A DNA stretch of 64,000 nucleotides from Actinomyces weissii (lineage in GTDB: Bacteria; Actinomycetota; Actinomycetes; Actinomycetales; Actinomycetaceae), in assembly GCF_016598775.1 (NCBI RefSeq), contig NZ_CP066802.1:1736001-1800000 (forward strand), written 5' to 3'. This document shows positions 1 through 7,825 of the stretch, in pieces; position 1 is the first letter of the stretch; the number at the start of each line of letters is the position of its first letter. Under the pieces are notes generated by a model. The model made no database searches and was not told where the DNA came from. It worked only from the letters and a program-made list of their open reading frames with translations. The translations under genes were made by a program, and so were the position numbers.

Positions 1-176
1 GCCGCGCCGCCAAGGAGGAGGGCCTGCTGGTGGGCATCTCCTCCGGCGCGGCCCTGGCCGCCGCCGCCCAGCTGGCCCAGCGTCCGGAGCTGGCGGGCAG
101 GACCATCCTGACGGTGCTGCCGGACACCGGTGAGCGCTACCTGTCCACCGCGCTCTTCGCCGAGTACCTGAACTGA
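1..176 (+). CDS. cysK: Cysteine synthase, C-terminal end (partial)
   Basis: The window opens inside this gene; only the last 57 or so residues are present, read in the frame that ends with TGA at 174-176. The visible tail contains [15 protein letters not shown] and [15 protein letters not shown], which match the C-terminal end of O-acetylserine sulfhydrylase. That PLP enzyme makes cysteine from O-acetylserine and sulfide. The next gene encodes serine O-acetyltransferase, which supplies its substrate, and the cysK-cysE order is common. A strong hairpin follows the stop, so cysE may be partly separately controlled. The N-terminal part, including the PLP lysine, lies outside the window. Confidence 0.9.
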   Translation, partial: RAAKEEGLLVGISSGAALAAAAQLAQRPELAGRTILTVLPDTGERYLSTALFAEYLN

Positions 177-188
177 GCCACGGCTCTC

Positions 189-236
189 ACACCGGCGGCC
201 ACCTCCCGGGAACAGGCGGGCGGCCGCCGGTGTTTG
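189..236 (+). terminator. Hairpin after cysK
   Basis: A perfect 12-bp stem (189-200 with 222-233, ACACCGGCGGCC) encloses a 21-nt loop and is followed by TTG. It lies 12 nt after the cysK stop codon. It may terminate or attenuate transcription before cysE. Confidence 0.6.
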
Positions 237-306
237 CAAGGCCGGGAGCGCGGCGCACCGGCCGTGCCCCACGGCACCGCGCCGGCGTCGTCCCGCAGGA
301 GAACCC

Positions 307-882
307 ATGCACGATTCTGACCACACTGTCCTGGACCTGATCCGCGAGGACCTGGCCACCGCCCGCCGCCGGGACCCGGCGGCCCGCTCCAGCCTTGAGG
401 TGGCCCTGCTGTACCCCGGCGTGCACGCCCTGTGGGCCCACCGGGCGGCGCACAAGCTCTGGCACAAGGGCTTCCGCTTCACGGCGCGGGCCCTGTCCCA
501 GGCGGCCCGGAACCTCACCGGGGTGGAGATCCACCCGGCGGCCTCGATCGGCCGGCGCTGCTTCATTGACCACGGCATGGGGGTGGTCATCGGGGAGACG
601 GCGGAGGTCGGCGAGGACGTGCTGCTGTTCCACGGCGTGACGCTGGGCGGGGTGTCCATGAGCCCCGGCAAGCGCCACCCCACGATCGGCAACCGCGTGC
701 AGATCGGGGCCGGGGCCAAGGTGCTGGGGCCGGTGACGGTGGAGGACGGGGCGAGCGTCGGCGCGAACGCCGTGCTGGTCAAGAACCTGCCTGCGGACCA
801 CGTGGGCGTCGGGGTGCCCGCGCGGGCGCGCAGCCGCCACACCGACCCCGAGCTGCTGCTGGACCCCACCGCCTACATCTGA
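307..882 (+). CDS. cysE: Serine O-acetyltransferase
   Basis: This 191-residue protein should acetylate L-serine with acetyl-CoA, the first step of cysteine synthesis, to feed the cysK product just upstream. The N-terminal half is helical (ALLYPGVHALWAHRAAHKLW). The C-terminal half is a left-handed beta-helix of hexapeptide repeats, with the family hallmarks IDHGMGVVIGETAEVG and FHGVTLGG. The length fits the short bacterial CysE type. The ATG at 307 is preceded by AGGAGA at a good distance. A 22-bp-period repeat begins only 10 nt after the stop codon. Confidence 0.95.
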   Translation: MHDSDHTVLDLIREDLATARRRDPAARSSLEVALLYPGVHALWAHRAAHKLWHKGFRFTARALSQAARNLTGVEIHPAASIGRRCFIDHGMGVVIGETAEVGEDVLLFHGVTLGGVSMSPGKRHPTIGNRVQIGAGAKVLGPVTVEDGASVGANAVLVKNLPADHVGVGVPARARSRHTDPELLLDPTAYI

Positions 883-892
883 CCCCACCTCC

Positions 893-940
893 CGCGAGAC
901 CGGGACATATGGCTCGCGAGACCGGTAAGGGGAACCTTAC
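893..940 (+). repeat. Repeat element copy A (22-bp units plus short palindrome)
   Basis: One 22-bp unit (893-914: CGCGAGACCGGG followed by ACATATG and GCT) is followed by a second, partial unit, CGCGAGACCGG at 915-925. The element ends in a palindrome, GTAAGG-GGAA-CCTTAC (925-940). It starts 10 nt after the cysE stop. The same arrangement recurs at 2631-2678 and, inverted, at 3311-3380. Confidence 0.85.
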
Positions 941-1274
941 TTACTGGGGTGGTGAGCTTGCGTGACCAATGGAGTGGGGCGCGGTGACGACGGCAGGACG
1001 CCACAACAGAGCCGCAGGGAGCAAGCGCGTGGTGCACGCGCGGGCAGAGCGGAACCGCTACGCCAGTGACAAGCGCCCCCACCGTCGCTGCCGCCGGTAC
1101 GCCCGGGCGGGACCTACCCGGCGTCCCCGCCCACACTCCTCCCCCACGTCCCCCACTCCCCCACGGGAACCGTTTGCGTCAGCCAGCCCGACGCCGCAGC
1201 CCCGGCCCCGCCGGAACCGTGTGCGGCAGACGCACCTAGGCCGTCGCCCCGAGCGCGAGCCGCCGCAGGCAGGC
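941..1274. other. Gene-poor gap between cysE and the hydrolase
   Basis: I see no supportable gene here. Together with repeat copy A it forms a 392-bp gap between two genes pointing towards each other. Its open frames have no recognisable motif and look like decayed or non-coding sequence rich in CCCCAC and CCGG words. Confidence 0.6.
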
Positions 1275-2588
1275 TCAACGCAGCCGCGTGCCGCCCGCGA
1301 GCGCACGCAGGTGCCGGAATACCTCTCCCCCACTGGCACGCGCCCCGTTGTGCTCCCACTCGCTAGTAACCCAGGTGCGCATTCCAGGGAGCAGCGAGGC
1401 GGTCTCCAGGGAGGTGCTCATGGGCACGAACAGGTCCCGGACGTAGACGGCGGCGGCCCCCGGAGTGCCAGCGGCACGCAAGGCGTCGACGTCGTAGATG
1501 CGGGGCCACTCGTGGACCGCCAGGATCTCGGCCACCTCCAGCCAGGGGCGCAGCAGCGGGTCCTCGCGCAGGGCGGCACGGGTGACGTGCTCGCCGGTCA
1601 GGAGGGTGGGGTCGGCGTCGTAGCTGCTGGGGCGGGTGCGCTCGGCGGCCCAGCCGGTGGTCCCGCCGTCGGCCCAGCAGGACTCGTGGATGACGGCGTA
1701 CAGGGGGTTGCGGCCACTGAAAGGCAGGCAGCGTTCCAGGTCGTACCGGAAGGCGGCAGAGTCCAGGGACAGCTCCAGGAGGTGGTGCAGGGCGTCGAGG
1801 CCGCCGCTGGCGCCCAGCTGGGCGCCCAGGCCGCGCAGCCGCTCGGGGCTGACGGGGACGCCGTGGGCGGTGGTGACCTCACCGCGCGCGGCCGCCTCCA
1901 TCAGGGCAGCCATCCGGTCACGGTCCTGGGGGTAGCGGGCGTAGAGCTCTGCCGTCTTGGCCTGTGCCGCCTGGTAGGTGAGGACGTAGACCTCGTCGAT
2001 GCTGTGGCCGACGGCGGGCAGGCCGCCAGTCAGGTAGGCGGTCTCGACGGCGTCGGCGTGAGTGGACAGGTAGCGGGTGACGCAGAACCCGCCGAAGGAC
2101 TGGCCCAGCAGGCTCCAGCGCTCCAGCCCGAGCGCGCGCCGCAGGTCCTCGCAGTCCTCCACGATCTCGTCGGCACGCAGGTGGGTGAGCAGGCGGGCGG
2201 TCCCGGCGGCACTGCCTCCGACCTCAGGCTGGCTGACTGGGGTGGAGCGCCCGGTGCCCCGCTGGTCCAGGAGGATGACGCGGTGGTGCTCCAGGAGCGC
2301 GCCGAGCCAGCCGAGCCCGGCGTCGGCGCTGGGGCGGGGGGACTCGAATCCGGGGCCGCCCTGGAGGAACAGCAGCGGGGGCTTGGCCAGGGGGTCGTTC
2401 CCGCCACCGGGCTCCGCCAGGGCTACCTCCCGCGCGTAGACGGTGATGGTGCGGCTGCCGTCCGGGAGCGTGTCGCCCTGGCCGGAGCGGTCCAGGGGGA
2501 CGGTCAGGTGCAGGTCGCGGGTCAGGAGCCCGGCGGTGCTGGCCGACCAGGGGCTGGCGTGCAGGGCAGAGGCTTCAGATGCGGTCAC
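1275..2588 (-). CDS. Alpha/beta hydrolase, proline iminopeptidase-like (S33)
   Basis: The 437-residue product looks like a cytoplasmic S33-family serine hydrolase of the proline iminopeptidase type. The sequence shows the oxyanion-hole motif LFLQGGPGFESP (about residues 73-84), LLDQRGTGRSTP (106-117), the nucleophile elbow GQSFGG with Ser164, and a late WEHNG that supplies the catalytic His. Substrate is not predictable; family members remove N-terminal proline or act on other peptides and esters. I chose GTG at 2588 because the homologous sequence begins there and a TAGGGT box lies 7 nt upstream (2596-2601), as for a leaderless mRNA. The frame stays open back to 2891 but runs through the repeat and has no family similarity. 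The gene is flanked by directly oriented repeat copies. Confidence 0.85.
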   Translation of the reverse strand: MTASEASALHASPWSASTAGLLTRDLHLTVPLDRSGQGDTLPDGSRTITVYAREVALAEPGGGNDPLAKPPLLFLQGGPGFESPRPSADAGLGWLGALLEHHRVILLDQRGTGRSTPVSQPEVGGSAAGTARLLTHLRADEIVEDCEDLRRALGLERWSLLGQSFGGFCVTRYLSTHADAVETAYLTGGLPAVGHSIDEVYVLTYQAAQAKTAELYARYPQDRDRMAALMEAAARGEVTTAHGVPVSPERLRGLGAQLGASGGLDALHHLLELSLDSAAFRYDLERCLPFSGRNPLYAVIHESCWADGGTTGWAAERTRPSSYDADPTLLTGEHVTRAALREDPLLRPWLEVAEILAVHEWPRIYDVDALRAAGTPGAAAVYVRDLFVPMSTSLETASLLPGMRTWVTSEWEHNGARASGGEVFRHLRALAGGTRLR

Positions 2589-2630
2589 GACCCACACCCT
2601 ATGCGCTCCCCACCCAACCCCCTTGTTTGC

Positions 2631-2678
2631 CGCGAGACCGGGACATATGTACCGCGAGACCGGTAAGGGTGCCCTAAG
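2631..2678 (+). repeat. Repeat element copy B
   Basis: A 22-bp unit (2631-2652) that differs from copy A only in its last three bases (TAC instead of GCT) is followed by CGCGAGACCGGTAAGG (2653-2668). The closing palindrome is degenerate here (AGGG-TG-CCCT). It is in the same orientation as copy A, 43 nt upstream of the hydrolase start codon. Confidence 0.85.
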
Positions 2679-3310
2679 ATCATGTGGTCGCGGTGTCCTG
2701 CACGAGCGGTGCCCTGTGAGCCAGGCACCTGCAGAGGACACCAACGCCCGCCTGGGTACCCAAGCGGCAAAAGCACATTCGGCCGGTTGGCCATGGACCC
2801 GCTCCTGCGCCACATGGTCGCGCAGGGCCTTGTTGCACACACCAGAGCAGGCCCGTCTGAGGGCGCTACAGGGGACTTCCCCTACGATCACGCGGTTCCA
2901 TCTGCAGCAGCCCGCTCCTTGGCCACCCCCGGACCCCCGCTAGATGTGCGACGGCGACCTCGATGCACACCCAGCGCAGTCGTCATGAACATACTGAGAA
3001 CCAGAACCGTTGAAATCCCTGTGGTCCGACAGCAGGCAAGCAGTCCCGTGCGCACAACCCGCACCATCCAGGACGCCCAGGCCCACCACGCGTCCCTGGC
3101 GACGCCGTCACCCAGCACCACCCGCAGCACCAAGACCACCCAAGCCCCTTGCGTGCCCCGACGACGTCGCCACCAACCGCGCCCGCGCCACCCAGGGCAC
3201 GAGGGCCCACCACCTACACGCCCCCTCTCCACCAAGCACGCCTGCGGCGGGAGCGCCACCGACGTAGGCAGCCGTCCCCCGCCCACCAACCACCCCCAGC
3301 TATCCACAAC

Positions 3311-3380
3311 TAAGGCTACCCTTACCGATCTCGCGAGCCATATGTCCCGGTCTCGCGAGCCATATGTCCCGGTCTCGCGG
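3311..3380 (-). repeat. Repeat element copy C, two full units, inverted
   Basis: Read on the minus strand there are two complete 22-bp units (3379-3358 and 3357-3336) and a terminal unit CGCGAGATCGGTAAGG. The palindrome TAAGG-GTAG-CCTTA (3311-3324) closes the element. It begins 15 nt after the stop codon of the Nei-type glycosylase and is oriented like that gene, as copy A is with cysE. Confidence 0.85.
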
Positions 3381-3395
3381 CAAGCAACGGGGGAG

Positions 3396-4370
3396 TTAGT
3401 GGGACTGGCAGCGGGGGCACCAGAACAGGGCGCGCCCCGCGACCTCAGCCCGCCGCACCCGGGCCCCACAGCGCAGGCAGGGCCGCCCCTCCCGGTGGTA
3501 GACGTACCAGCGGCCCGCCTCCTGGTCCTCCGGCGGCAGCGGCACGGGCACGTCGTCAGCGTCCACGGTGGTGATGAGCCCGGTCTCCACGCCGTCCCGC
3601 ATCAGGGGCACCAGGTCGTCCCAGACGGCCCGCAGCCGCTGCTCGCTCACGGCGCTGCCGGGGCGCGCGGGGGCCACGCCGCAGCGGAACAGCACCTCGG
3701 CCCGGTAGATATTGCCCACCCCGGCCAGCACCGACTGGTCCATCAGCAGCTCGCCGACGCTCTTGCGACGCCGCCGTGCCGCCGCCACGAAGACAGCCCG
3801 CTCCCCGTCCTCACGCAACGGGTCCGGCCCCAGGCGACGGCGCACCGCCGCCACCCCCTCGCTGTCCAGCAGCTCGCAGGCGGCGGGGCCGGTCAGGTCG
3901 GCGCAGCCGTGCTCCCCCAGGAGCCGCAGGCGCACCGCCCCACGGGGAGCGGGCGGCTCCCACTCCCCCACCGACGGCGCCTGCGCACCCGGCCCGTCCG
4001 GGTCCGCTGCCACGGAGCCCTCACCTCGGGCCACGGCCTGCTCGCCGCGCTCACCGACCCGACGCCGGGGCGCGCCGATGGCGTGCGGGGCCTGGAAGGC
4101 GGCGTCGCCGTCGAAGGTCCAGGAGCCGTAGAGCCCCAGGTGCACGCGCAGCCAGGTGACCTCCGGGGACTCAAGCGGCACGTCGGCCTGGGGCGCGAAG
4201 GGCACGAACAGGTGCTTGCCGTGCGCGTGGGCCCCCAGCAGCACCTGACCGTCCAGGCGCGCGGCCCCGCTGGCAAAGCGCCCTTGCGGGGAGGACGCCT
4301 GGAGGCGCTGTCCGCTCCACAGCTCGGCCAGCGCCTTGGCCAGCCGGTGGATGGTGTGGCCCTCAGGCAC
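3396..4370 (-). CDS. nei: Fpg/Nei-family DNA glycosylase
   Basis: This 324-residue enzyme should remove oxidised bases from DNA and cut the abasic site (base excision repair). The N-terminus reads MPEGHT; Pro2 is the Schiff-base nucleophile and Glu3 the partner acid, and the PEGHT form marks the Nei/endonuclease VIII branch, close to mycobacterial Nei2. Other hallmarks are SPQGRFA, the Lys in AHAHGKHLF, DQSVLAGVGNIYRAE, and a C-terminal zinc finger (CLRCG ... CPRC). It is longer than the usual 250-270 residues because of an insertion rich in Gly, Pro and charged residues around residues 95-140. The start is GTG at 4370, fixed by the need for Pro2. It lies 3 nt after rpiB and is probably cotranscribed with it. 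Confidence 0.92.
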   Translation of the reverse strand: MPEGHTIHRLAKALAELWSGQRLQASSPQGRFASGAARLDGQVLLGAHAHGKHLFVPFAPQADVPLESPEVTWLRVHLGLYGSWTFDGDAAFQAPHAIGAPRRRVGERGEQAVARGEGSVAADPDGPGAQAPSVGEWEPPAPRGAVRLRLLGEHGCADLTGPAACELLDSEGVAAVRRRLGPDPLREDGERAVFVAAARRRRKSVGELLMDQSVLAGVGNIYRAEVLFRCGVAPARPGSAVSEQRLRAVWDDLVPLMRDGVETGLITTVDADDVPVPLPPEDQEAGRWYVYHREGRPCLRCGARVRRAEVAGRALFWCPRCQSH

Positions 4371-4373
4371 CGG

Positions 4374-4826
4374 TCAGCGGCGCTCCGCCTCGAAGGCGGC
4401 GATCTGGCTGATGCGCCGCACGTGGCGCTCGTCGCCGCTGAAGGGCTCGGCAATAAACAGGTCCACCAGGTGGAAGCAGTAGTCCAGGTCGTGCTGGCGG
4501 AACCCGATGGAGATGACGTTGGCGTCGTTGTGCGCGCGAGCCAGGCGGGCGGTGTCCTCGTTCCACACGAGGGCGGCGCGCACCCCGTCCACCTTGTTCG
4601 CGGCGATCTGCTCGCCGTTGCCGGAGCCGCCGATCACCACACCCAGGCTGCCGGGGTCGGCCACCACGCCCTTGCCGCAGTCGATGCAGAAGGAGGGGTA
4701 GTCGTCCAGGGGCTCGTACTCGTGGGCCCCGTGGTCGATGACCTCGTGCCCAGCGTCCTGCAGGTGCTTGACGAGCTCGTTCTTGAGCTCGAAGCCCGCG
4801 TGGTCGGTGGCGATATGGATGCGCAT
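4374..4826 (-). CDS. rpiB: Ribose-5-phosphate isomerase B
   Basis: This 150-residue enzyme interconverts ribose 5-phosphate and ribulose 5-phosphate in the pentose phosphate pathway. It starts MRIHIATDHAGFELK and carries IGGSGNGEQIAANK. The E. coli-type catalytic cysteine is absent; as in mycobacterial RpiB, the Glu of this loop (Glu72) is expected to be the base. RNDANVIS-like and DERHVRRI segments complete the fold. The ATG at 4826 follows AGGAC closely. The gene for the Nei-type glycosylase begins 3 nt downstream, so the two form an operon. Confidence 0.95.
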   Translation of the reverse strand: MRIHIATDHAGFELKNELVKHLQDAGHEVIDHGAHEYEPLDDYPSFCIDCGKGVVADPGSLGVVIGGSGNGEQIAANKVDGVRAALVWNEDTARLARAHNDANVISIGFRQHDLDYCFHLVDLFIAEPFSGDERHVRRISQIAAFEAERR

Positions 4827-4865
4827 GTCCTGAATTGTGCCTCAGCAGCGGCCGTGGGCCTAACC

Positions 4866-5057
4866 TCACCAGAGCCTCCGGCTCTGGGCCCGGGCAGGGC
4901 CTTGAGCGGGCCGGTGGCAGGAGGCCCAGCGCTTGAGGGTGGGCCACGAGACCTGGAACCGGGCGGCAGCATCGGAGACCGGCACACCCGGATCAACCAC
5001 GGGGCGAGCCACGGTCGGACGCCGCTCGGGGCTTGGTGCTGCGTCAGCGTGGGCCGC
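4866..5057 (-). pseudogene. IS481-family transposase N-terminal remnant
   Basis: The minus strand encodes about 63 residues resembling the N-terminal helix-turn-helix of IS481-type transposases: AHADAAPSPERRPTVARPVV, then VSDAAARFQVSWPTLKRWAS. The family reads roughly HANA-LTP-R-LAR-VV and VARAAE-F-VSW-TA-RWA. The frame stops soon after and no DDE catalytic domain follows, so this is a fragment. No inverted repeats or target duplication are visible. It lies in the 475-bp gap between rpiB and the M13 peptidase gene; the rest of that gap (4827-4865, 5058-5301) shows no gene. Confidence 0.6.
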
Positions 5058-5289
5058 AGGAGGGCCTGCCTGGCTGGAGCGCTGCCGTCGCCAGCAGGAC
5101 GCGCCCCGCCCCAGGCCCAGGACTTCACGCACAGCAGGCTCGAAGTGTCCGGATCTATGACAAACGACGTCGGGCAGCGCGGAGCCTCACCGTCGATCCG
5201 CATGATTCCACGGTCCTCACAGGGCCGGGCCGAGTCAGCAGCGGTCTTTGTCATCGTTCTGGACACCTGGCCGCCGCAGACCTTTCGGC

Positions 5290-5295
5290 TAGCGT
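5290..5295 (+). promoter_or_regulatory. -10 box for a leaderless M13 peptidase mRNA
   Basis: TAGCGT at 5290-5295 fits TANNNT and ends exactly 6 nt before the ATG at 5302. No Shine-Dalgarno sequence is present. The same geometry occurs before prfB, the LysR gene and the phosphotransferase gene. Confidence 0.45.
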
Positions 5296-5301
5296 GTGCT
5301 C

Positions 5302-7437
5302 ATGACTGAAACCTCACCCTCCGCCCCCGCCCCGGTCCTCGCTGGCGTGCTGGAGACCGCCGCCCAGGACCTGTCCGTGCGCCCGCAGGACGACCTGTTC
5401 CGCCACGTCAACGGAGCCTGGCTGGCGACGGCGCAGATCCCCGCTGATCGGCCCGCCACCGGTGCCTTCACCCAGCTGCGTGACGAGGCCGAGCTGGCCT
5501 GCCGCCAGATCGTGGAGGAGTGTGCCGGGCAGGTCTCCTCCGGCGCCGCCGCAGACGGTAGCGAGCAGGCCAAGATCGGGGCGCTCTACGCGACCTTCAT
5601 GGACGAGGCCCGGATCGAGGCCCTGGGGGCTGAGCCGCTGCGGGCTGAGCTGGAGCCGGTGCTGCGGGCGGCCTCCAAGGAGGAGCTGGCTCGCCTGCTG
5701 GGAGCACGCCTGGCGATCGGCTTCACCGGCCCGGTGAGCGTGGGGGTGGAGGTGGACCTCAACGACCCGGAGCGCTACACCACCTGGATGGGCCAGTCCG
5801 GCCTGGCGCTGCCTGACGAGTCCTACTACCGGGAGGAGTCCCAGGCGGAGCTGCGGCAGGCTTATGTGGAGCACGTGGCGGCCATGCTGCGCCTGGCGGG
5901 GGTGGTCGGTGACTTGGCCACGGGTGACGCCCCGGGGTCCAGGGAGGCTGGCACGGCTCCCGACGTCGACGCGGCCACCGCTGTGGCCCAGCGGGTCATG
6001 GCGGTGGAGACGGCGCTGGCGGCCGGGCACTGGGACCGGGTGCGTCTGCGGGACATTGAGCAGATGAACAACCCGATGACCTGGGCGGAGGCGGCTACCG
6101 GCTCCTTCCCCTGGCTGCAGTGGCTGAAGGGTGTGGAGCAGGCGGTGCGGGGGGCTGACTGCGAGCGGGGCACCTTCCTGGAGGAGCTGATCGTGGGGCA
6201 GCCGGACTACCTGCCGCACATGGGCCAGGTGTGGGAGAGCACCAGCTTGGAGGACCTGCGCGCCTGGGTGGTGTGGCACGTGGTGCACGTGCGGGCCTCC
6301 TTGCTGTCCAGCGCCTTCGTGGAGGAGAACTTCGCCTTCTACGGCAAGCGCCTGCAGGGCACTGACGAGCTGCGGCCCCGATGGAAGCGCGGGGTGGGGC
6401 TGGTGGAGTCCTGCCTGGGTGAGGCGGTGGGGCGCATCTACGTGGAGCGGCACTTCCCGGCGTCGCACAAGGACGCTATGGAGGTGCTGGTGGCAGACCT
6501 GATCGAGGCCTACCGGCAGTCGATCAGCACCCTGGACTGGATGAGCCAGGAGACCCGCGGCAAGGCCCTGGAGAAGCTGTCCCTGTTCACCCCGAAGATC
6601 GGCTACCCCAAGAAGTTCCGGGACTACTCGGCGGTGACGGTCACGGCGGGCGACCTGCTGGCCAGCGTGCGCAGCGTGGAGCAGGTGGAGCTGGCTCGGG
6701 AGGTCAACCGGCTGGGCGGGCCGGTAGACCGCGATGAGTGGCACATGACGCCGCAGACGGTGAACGCCTACTACAACCCGACCATGAACGAGATCGTGTT
6801 CCCGGCGGCGATCCTGCAGCCGCCCTTCTTCGACCCGCAGGCGGACGCCGCCGTGAACTACGCGGGGATAGGCGCGGTTATCGGGCACGAGATCGGGCAC
6901 GGCTTTGACGACCAGGGCTCCACCTTTGACGGCACCGGGAAGGTCACTGACTGGTGGACCGAGGCGGACCGGGAGGCCTTCAAGGAGCGCACAGGCGCGC
7001 TGATCGCCCAGTACGACGCCTACAGCCCTGCCTCCCTGGTGGCTCGTGCCGCCAAAGAGGGGGACGCCTCCAAGGCTCCGCACGTCAACGGCTCGCTGAC
7101 GATCGGGGAGAACATCGGTGACCTGGGGGGCCTGGGGATCGCGCTCAAGGCCTACCGGCTGGCCCTGGCCCGGGAGGGCCTGGAGTCGGAGGCGCAGGCT
7201 CCCGTCATTGACGGCCTGAGCGCCATGCAGCGTTTCTTCTTCTCCTGGGCGCGCATCTGGCGGGGCAAGAACCGTGACGACTACGCCGAGCTGCTGCTGA
7301 CGATCGACCCGCACTCACCTGCGGAGTTCCGGTGCAACGGGATCGTGCGGAACCTGGACGCCTTCTACGAGGCCTTTGACGTCCACGAGGGAGACGCCTT
7401 GTGGCTGGCCCCCCAGGAGCGCGTCAGCATCTGGTAG
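5302..7437 (+). CDS. M13-family zinc metallopeptidase (neprilysin/PepO-like)
   Basis: The 711-residue protein is a full-length M13 endopeptidase. The zinc site is GHEIGHGFDDQGSTFDG with His529, Glu530 and His533, and the third ligand is Glu603 in ENIGDLGG. The substrate-binding NAYYNPTMNEIVFPAAIL and the C-terminal CNGIVRN motif are present. There is no signal peptide or membrane anchor, so it is probably cytoplasmic, as in PepO of Gram-positive bacteria, and would cleave small to medium peptides. I chose ATG 5302 over the in-frame GTG at 5296 because of the TAGCGT box. It stands alone between a gene-poor gap and a strong terminator. Confidence 0.93.
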   Translation: MTETSPSAPAPVLAGVLETAAQDLSVRPQDDLFRHVNGAWLATAQIPADRPATGAFTQLRDEAELACRQIVEECAGQVSSGAAADGSEQAKIGALYATFMDEARIEALGAEPLRAELEPVLRAASKEELARLLGARLAIGFTGPVSVGVEVDLNDPERYTTWMGQSGLALPDESYYREESQAELRQAYVEHVAAMLRLAGVVGDLATGDAPGSREAGTAPDVDAATAVAQRVMAVETALAAGHWDRVRLRDIEQMNNPMTWAEAATGSFPWLQWLKGVEQAVRGADCERGTFLEELIVGQPDYLPHMGQVWESTSLEDLRAWVVWHVVHVRASLLSSAFVEENFAFYGKRLQGTDELRPRWKRGVGLVESCLGEAVGRIYVERHFPASHKDAMEVLVADLIEAYRQSISTLDWMSQETRGKALEKLSLFTPKIGYPKKFRDYSAVTVTAGDLLASVRSVEQVELAREVNRLGGPVDRDEWHMTPQTVNAYYNPTMNEIVFPAAILQPPFFDPQADAAVNYAGIGAVIGHEIGHGFDDQGSTFDGTGKVTDWWTEADREAFKERTGALIAQYDAYSPASLVARAAKEGDASKAPHVNGSLTIGENIGDLGGLGIALKAYRLALAREGLESEAQAPVIDGLSAMQRFFFSWARIWRGKNRDDYAELLLTIDPHSPAEFRCNGIVRNLDAFYEAFDVHEGDALWLAPQERVSIW

Positions 7438-7497
7438 CACCGCGAGGAGCCCACGCTGGCAGACCTCCGGCAGGTGCTTGGCAGGAGATGCCGGACA

Positions 7498-7550
7498 CCC
7501 CTGGCAGGTGATGGAGACTGTGTCCCCCGACCTGCCAGGGGCACTTTTCT
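7498..7550 (+). terminator. Terminator after the M13 peptidase
   Basis: A perfect 12-bp stem (7498-7509 with 7530-7541, CCCCTGGCAGGT) with a 20-nt loop is followed by CACTTTTCT. It lies 60 nt after the stop codon. The trailing T-run makes it a classical intrinsic terminator. Confidence 0.8.
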
Positions 7551-7825
7551 GGCTGCGCAGCCTGAGGATGAGGTGGGAGCTTAATGAGCAATCACCAGCA
7601 CGTTCTCTCGATTTCCGAGATATAGAGGACGCTTCTTTGTGTTTCTCTCACAAAACATCCGCACCTCTGTGGCTGATGTGACTGGTGCGACTTACGTGTT
7701 TTTTAACAAGTCTGTTACCTCCATGACGCGGCACACACTCATCCTTGTGCCCTCTCACCCCGTGGGAAAGAATGGCGACGTCAAAGGCACCCCTAGCCTT
7801 CCCTGAGATACACATGGAGGACACC
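7551..7825 (+). promoter_or_regulatory. AT-richer upstream region of the surface-protein gene
   Basis: This stretch, especially 7580-7740, is much richer in A and T than its surroundings and contains no supportable gene. It includes the palindrome TAACA-AGTC-TGTTA (7704-7717) just after a T-run, a candidate operator or promoter part. With the terminator region it accounts for the 388-bp gap. Confidence 0.35.

Larger units (their letters stand above)
2589..3395. other. 807-bp gene-free gap with two repeat copies
   Basis: I see no gene in this stretch. Repeat copy B lies at its left end and inverted copy C at its right end, and the roughly 630 bp between them carry only short, low-complexity frames. 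The minus-strand frame around 2690-2890 reads as protein-like text but matches no family I can name. This may be the decayed remains of an inserted segment. Confidence 0.6.

Noticed and set aside
2338-2356. Sequence on the minus strand resembling a tRNA T-arm (GGATTCGAGTCC)
   Set aside because: No cloverleaf can be formed around it, and it encodes the conserved GGPGFESP motif of the hydrolase.
2682-2891. Transposase remnant on the minus strand upstream of the hydrolase
   Set aside because: The frame is open but I could not match any segment to a transposase or integrase motif.
893-3380. Possible CRISPR array formed by the 22-bp units
   Set aside because: Units are directly adjacent with only three variable bases, not spacers, and no cas genes are present.
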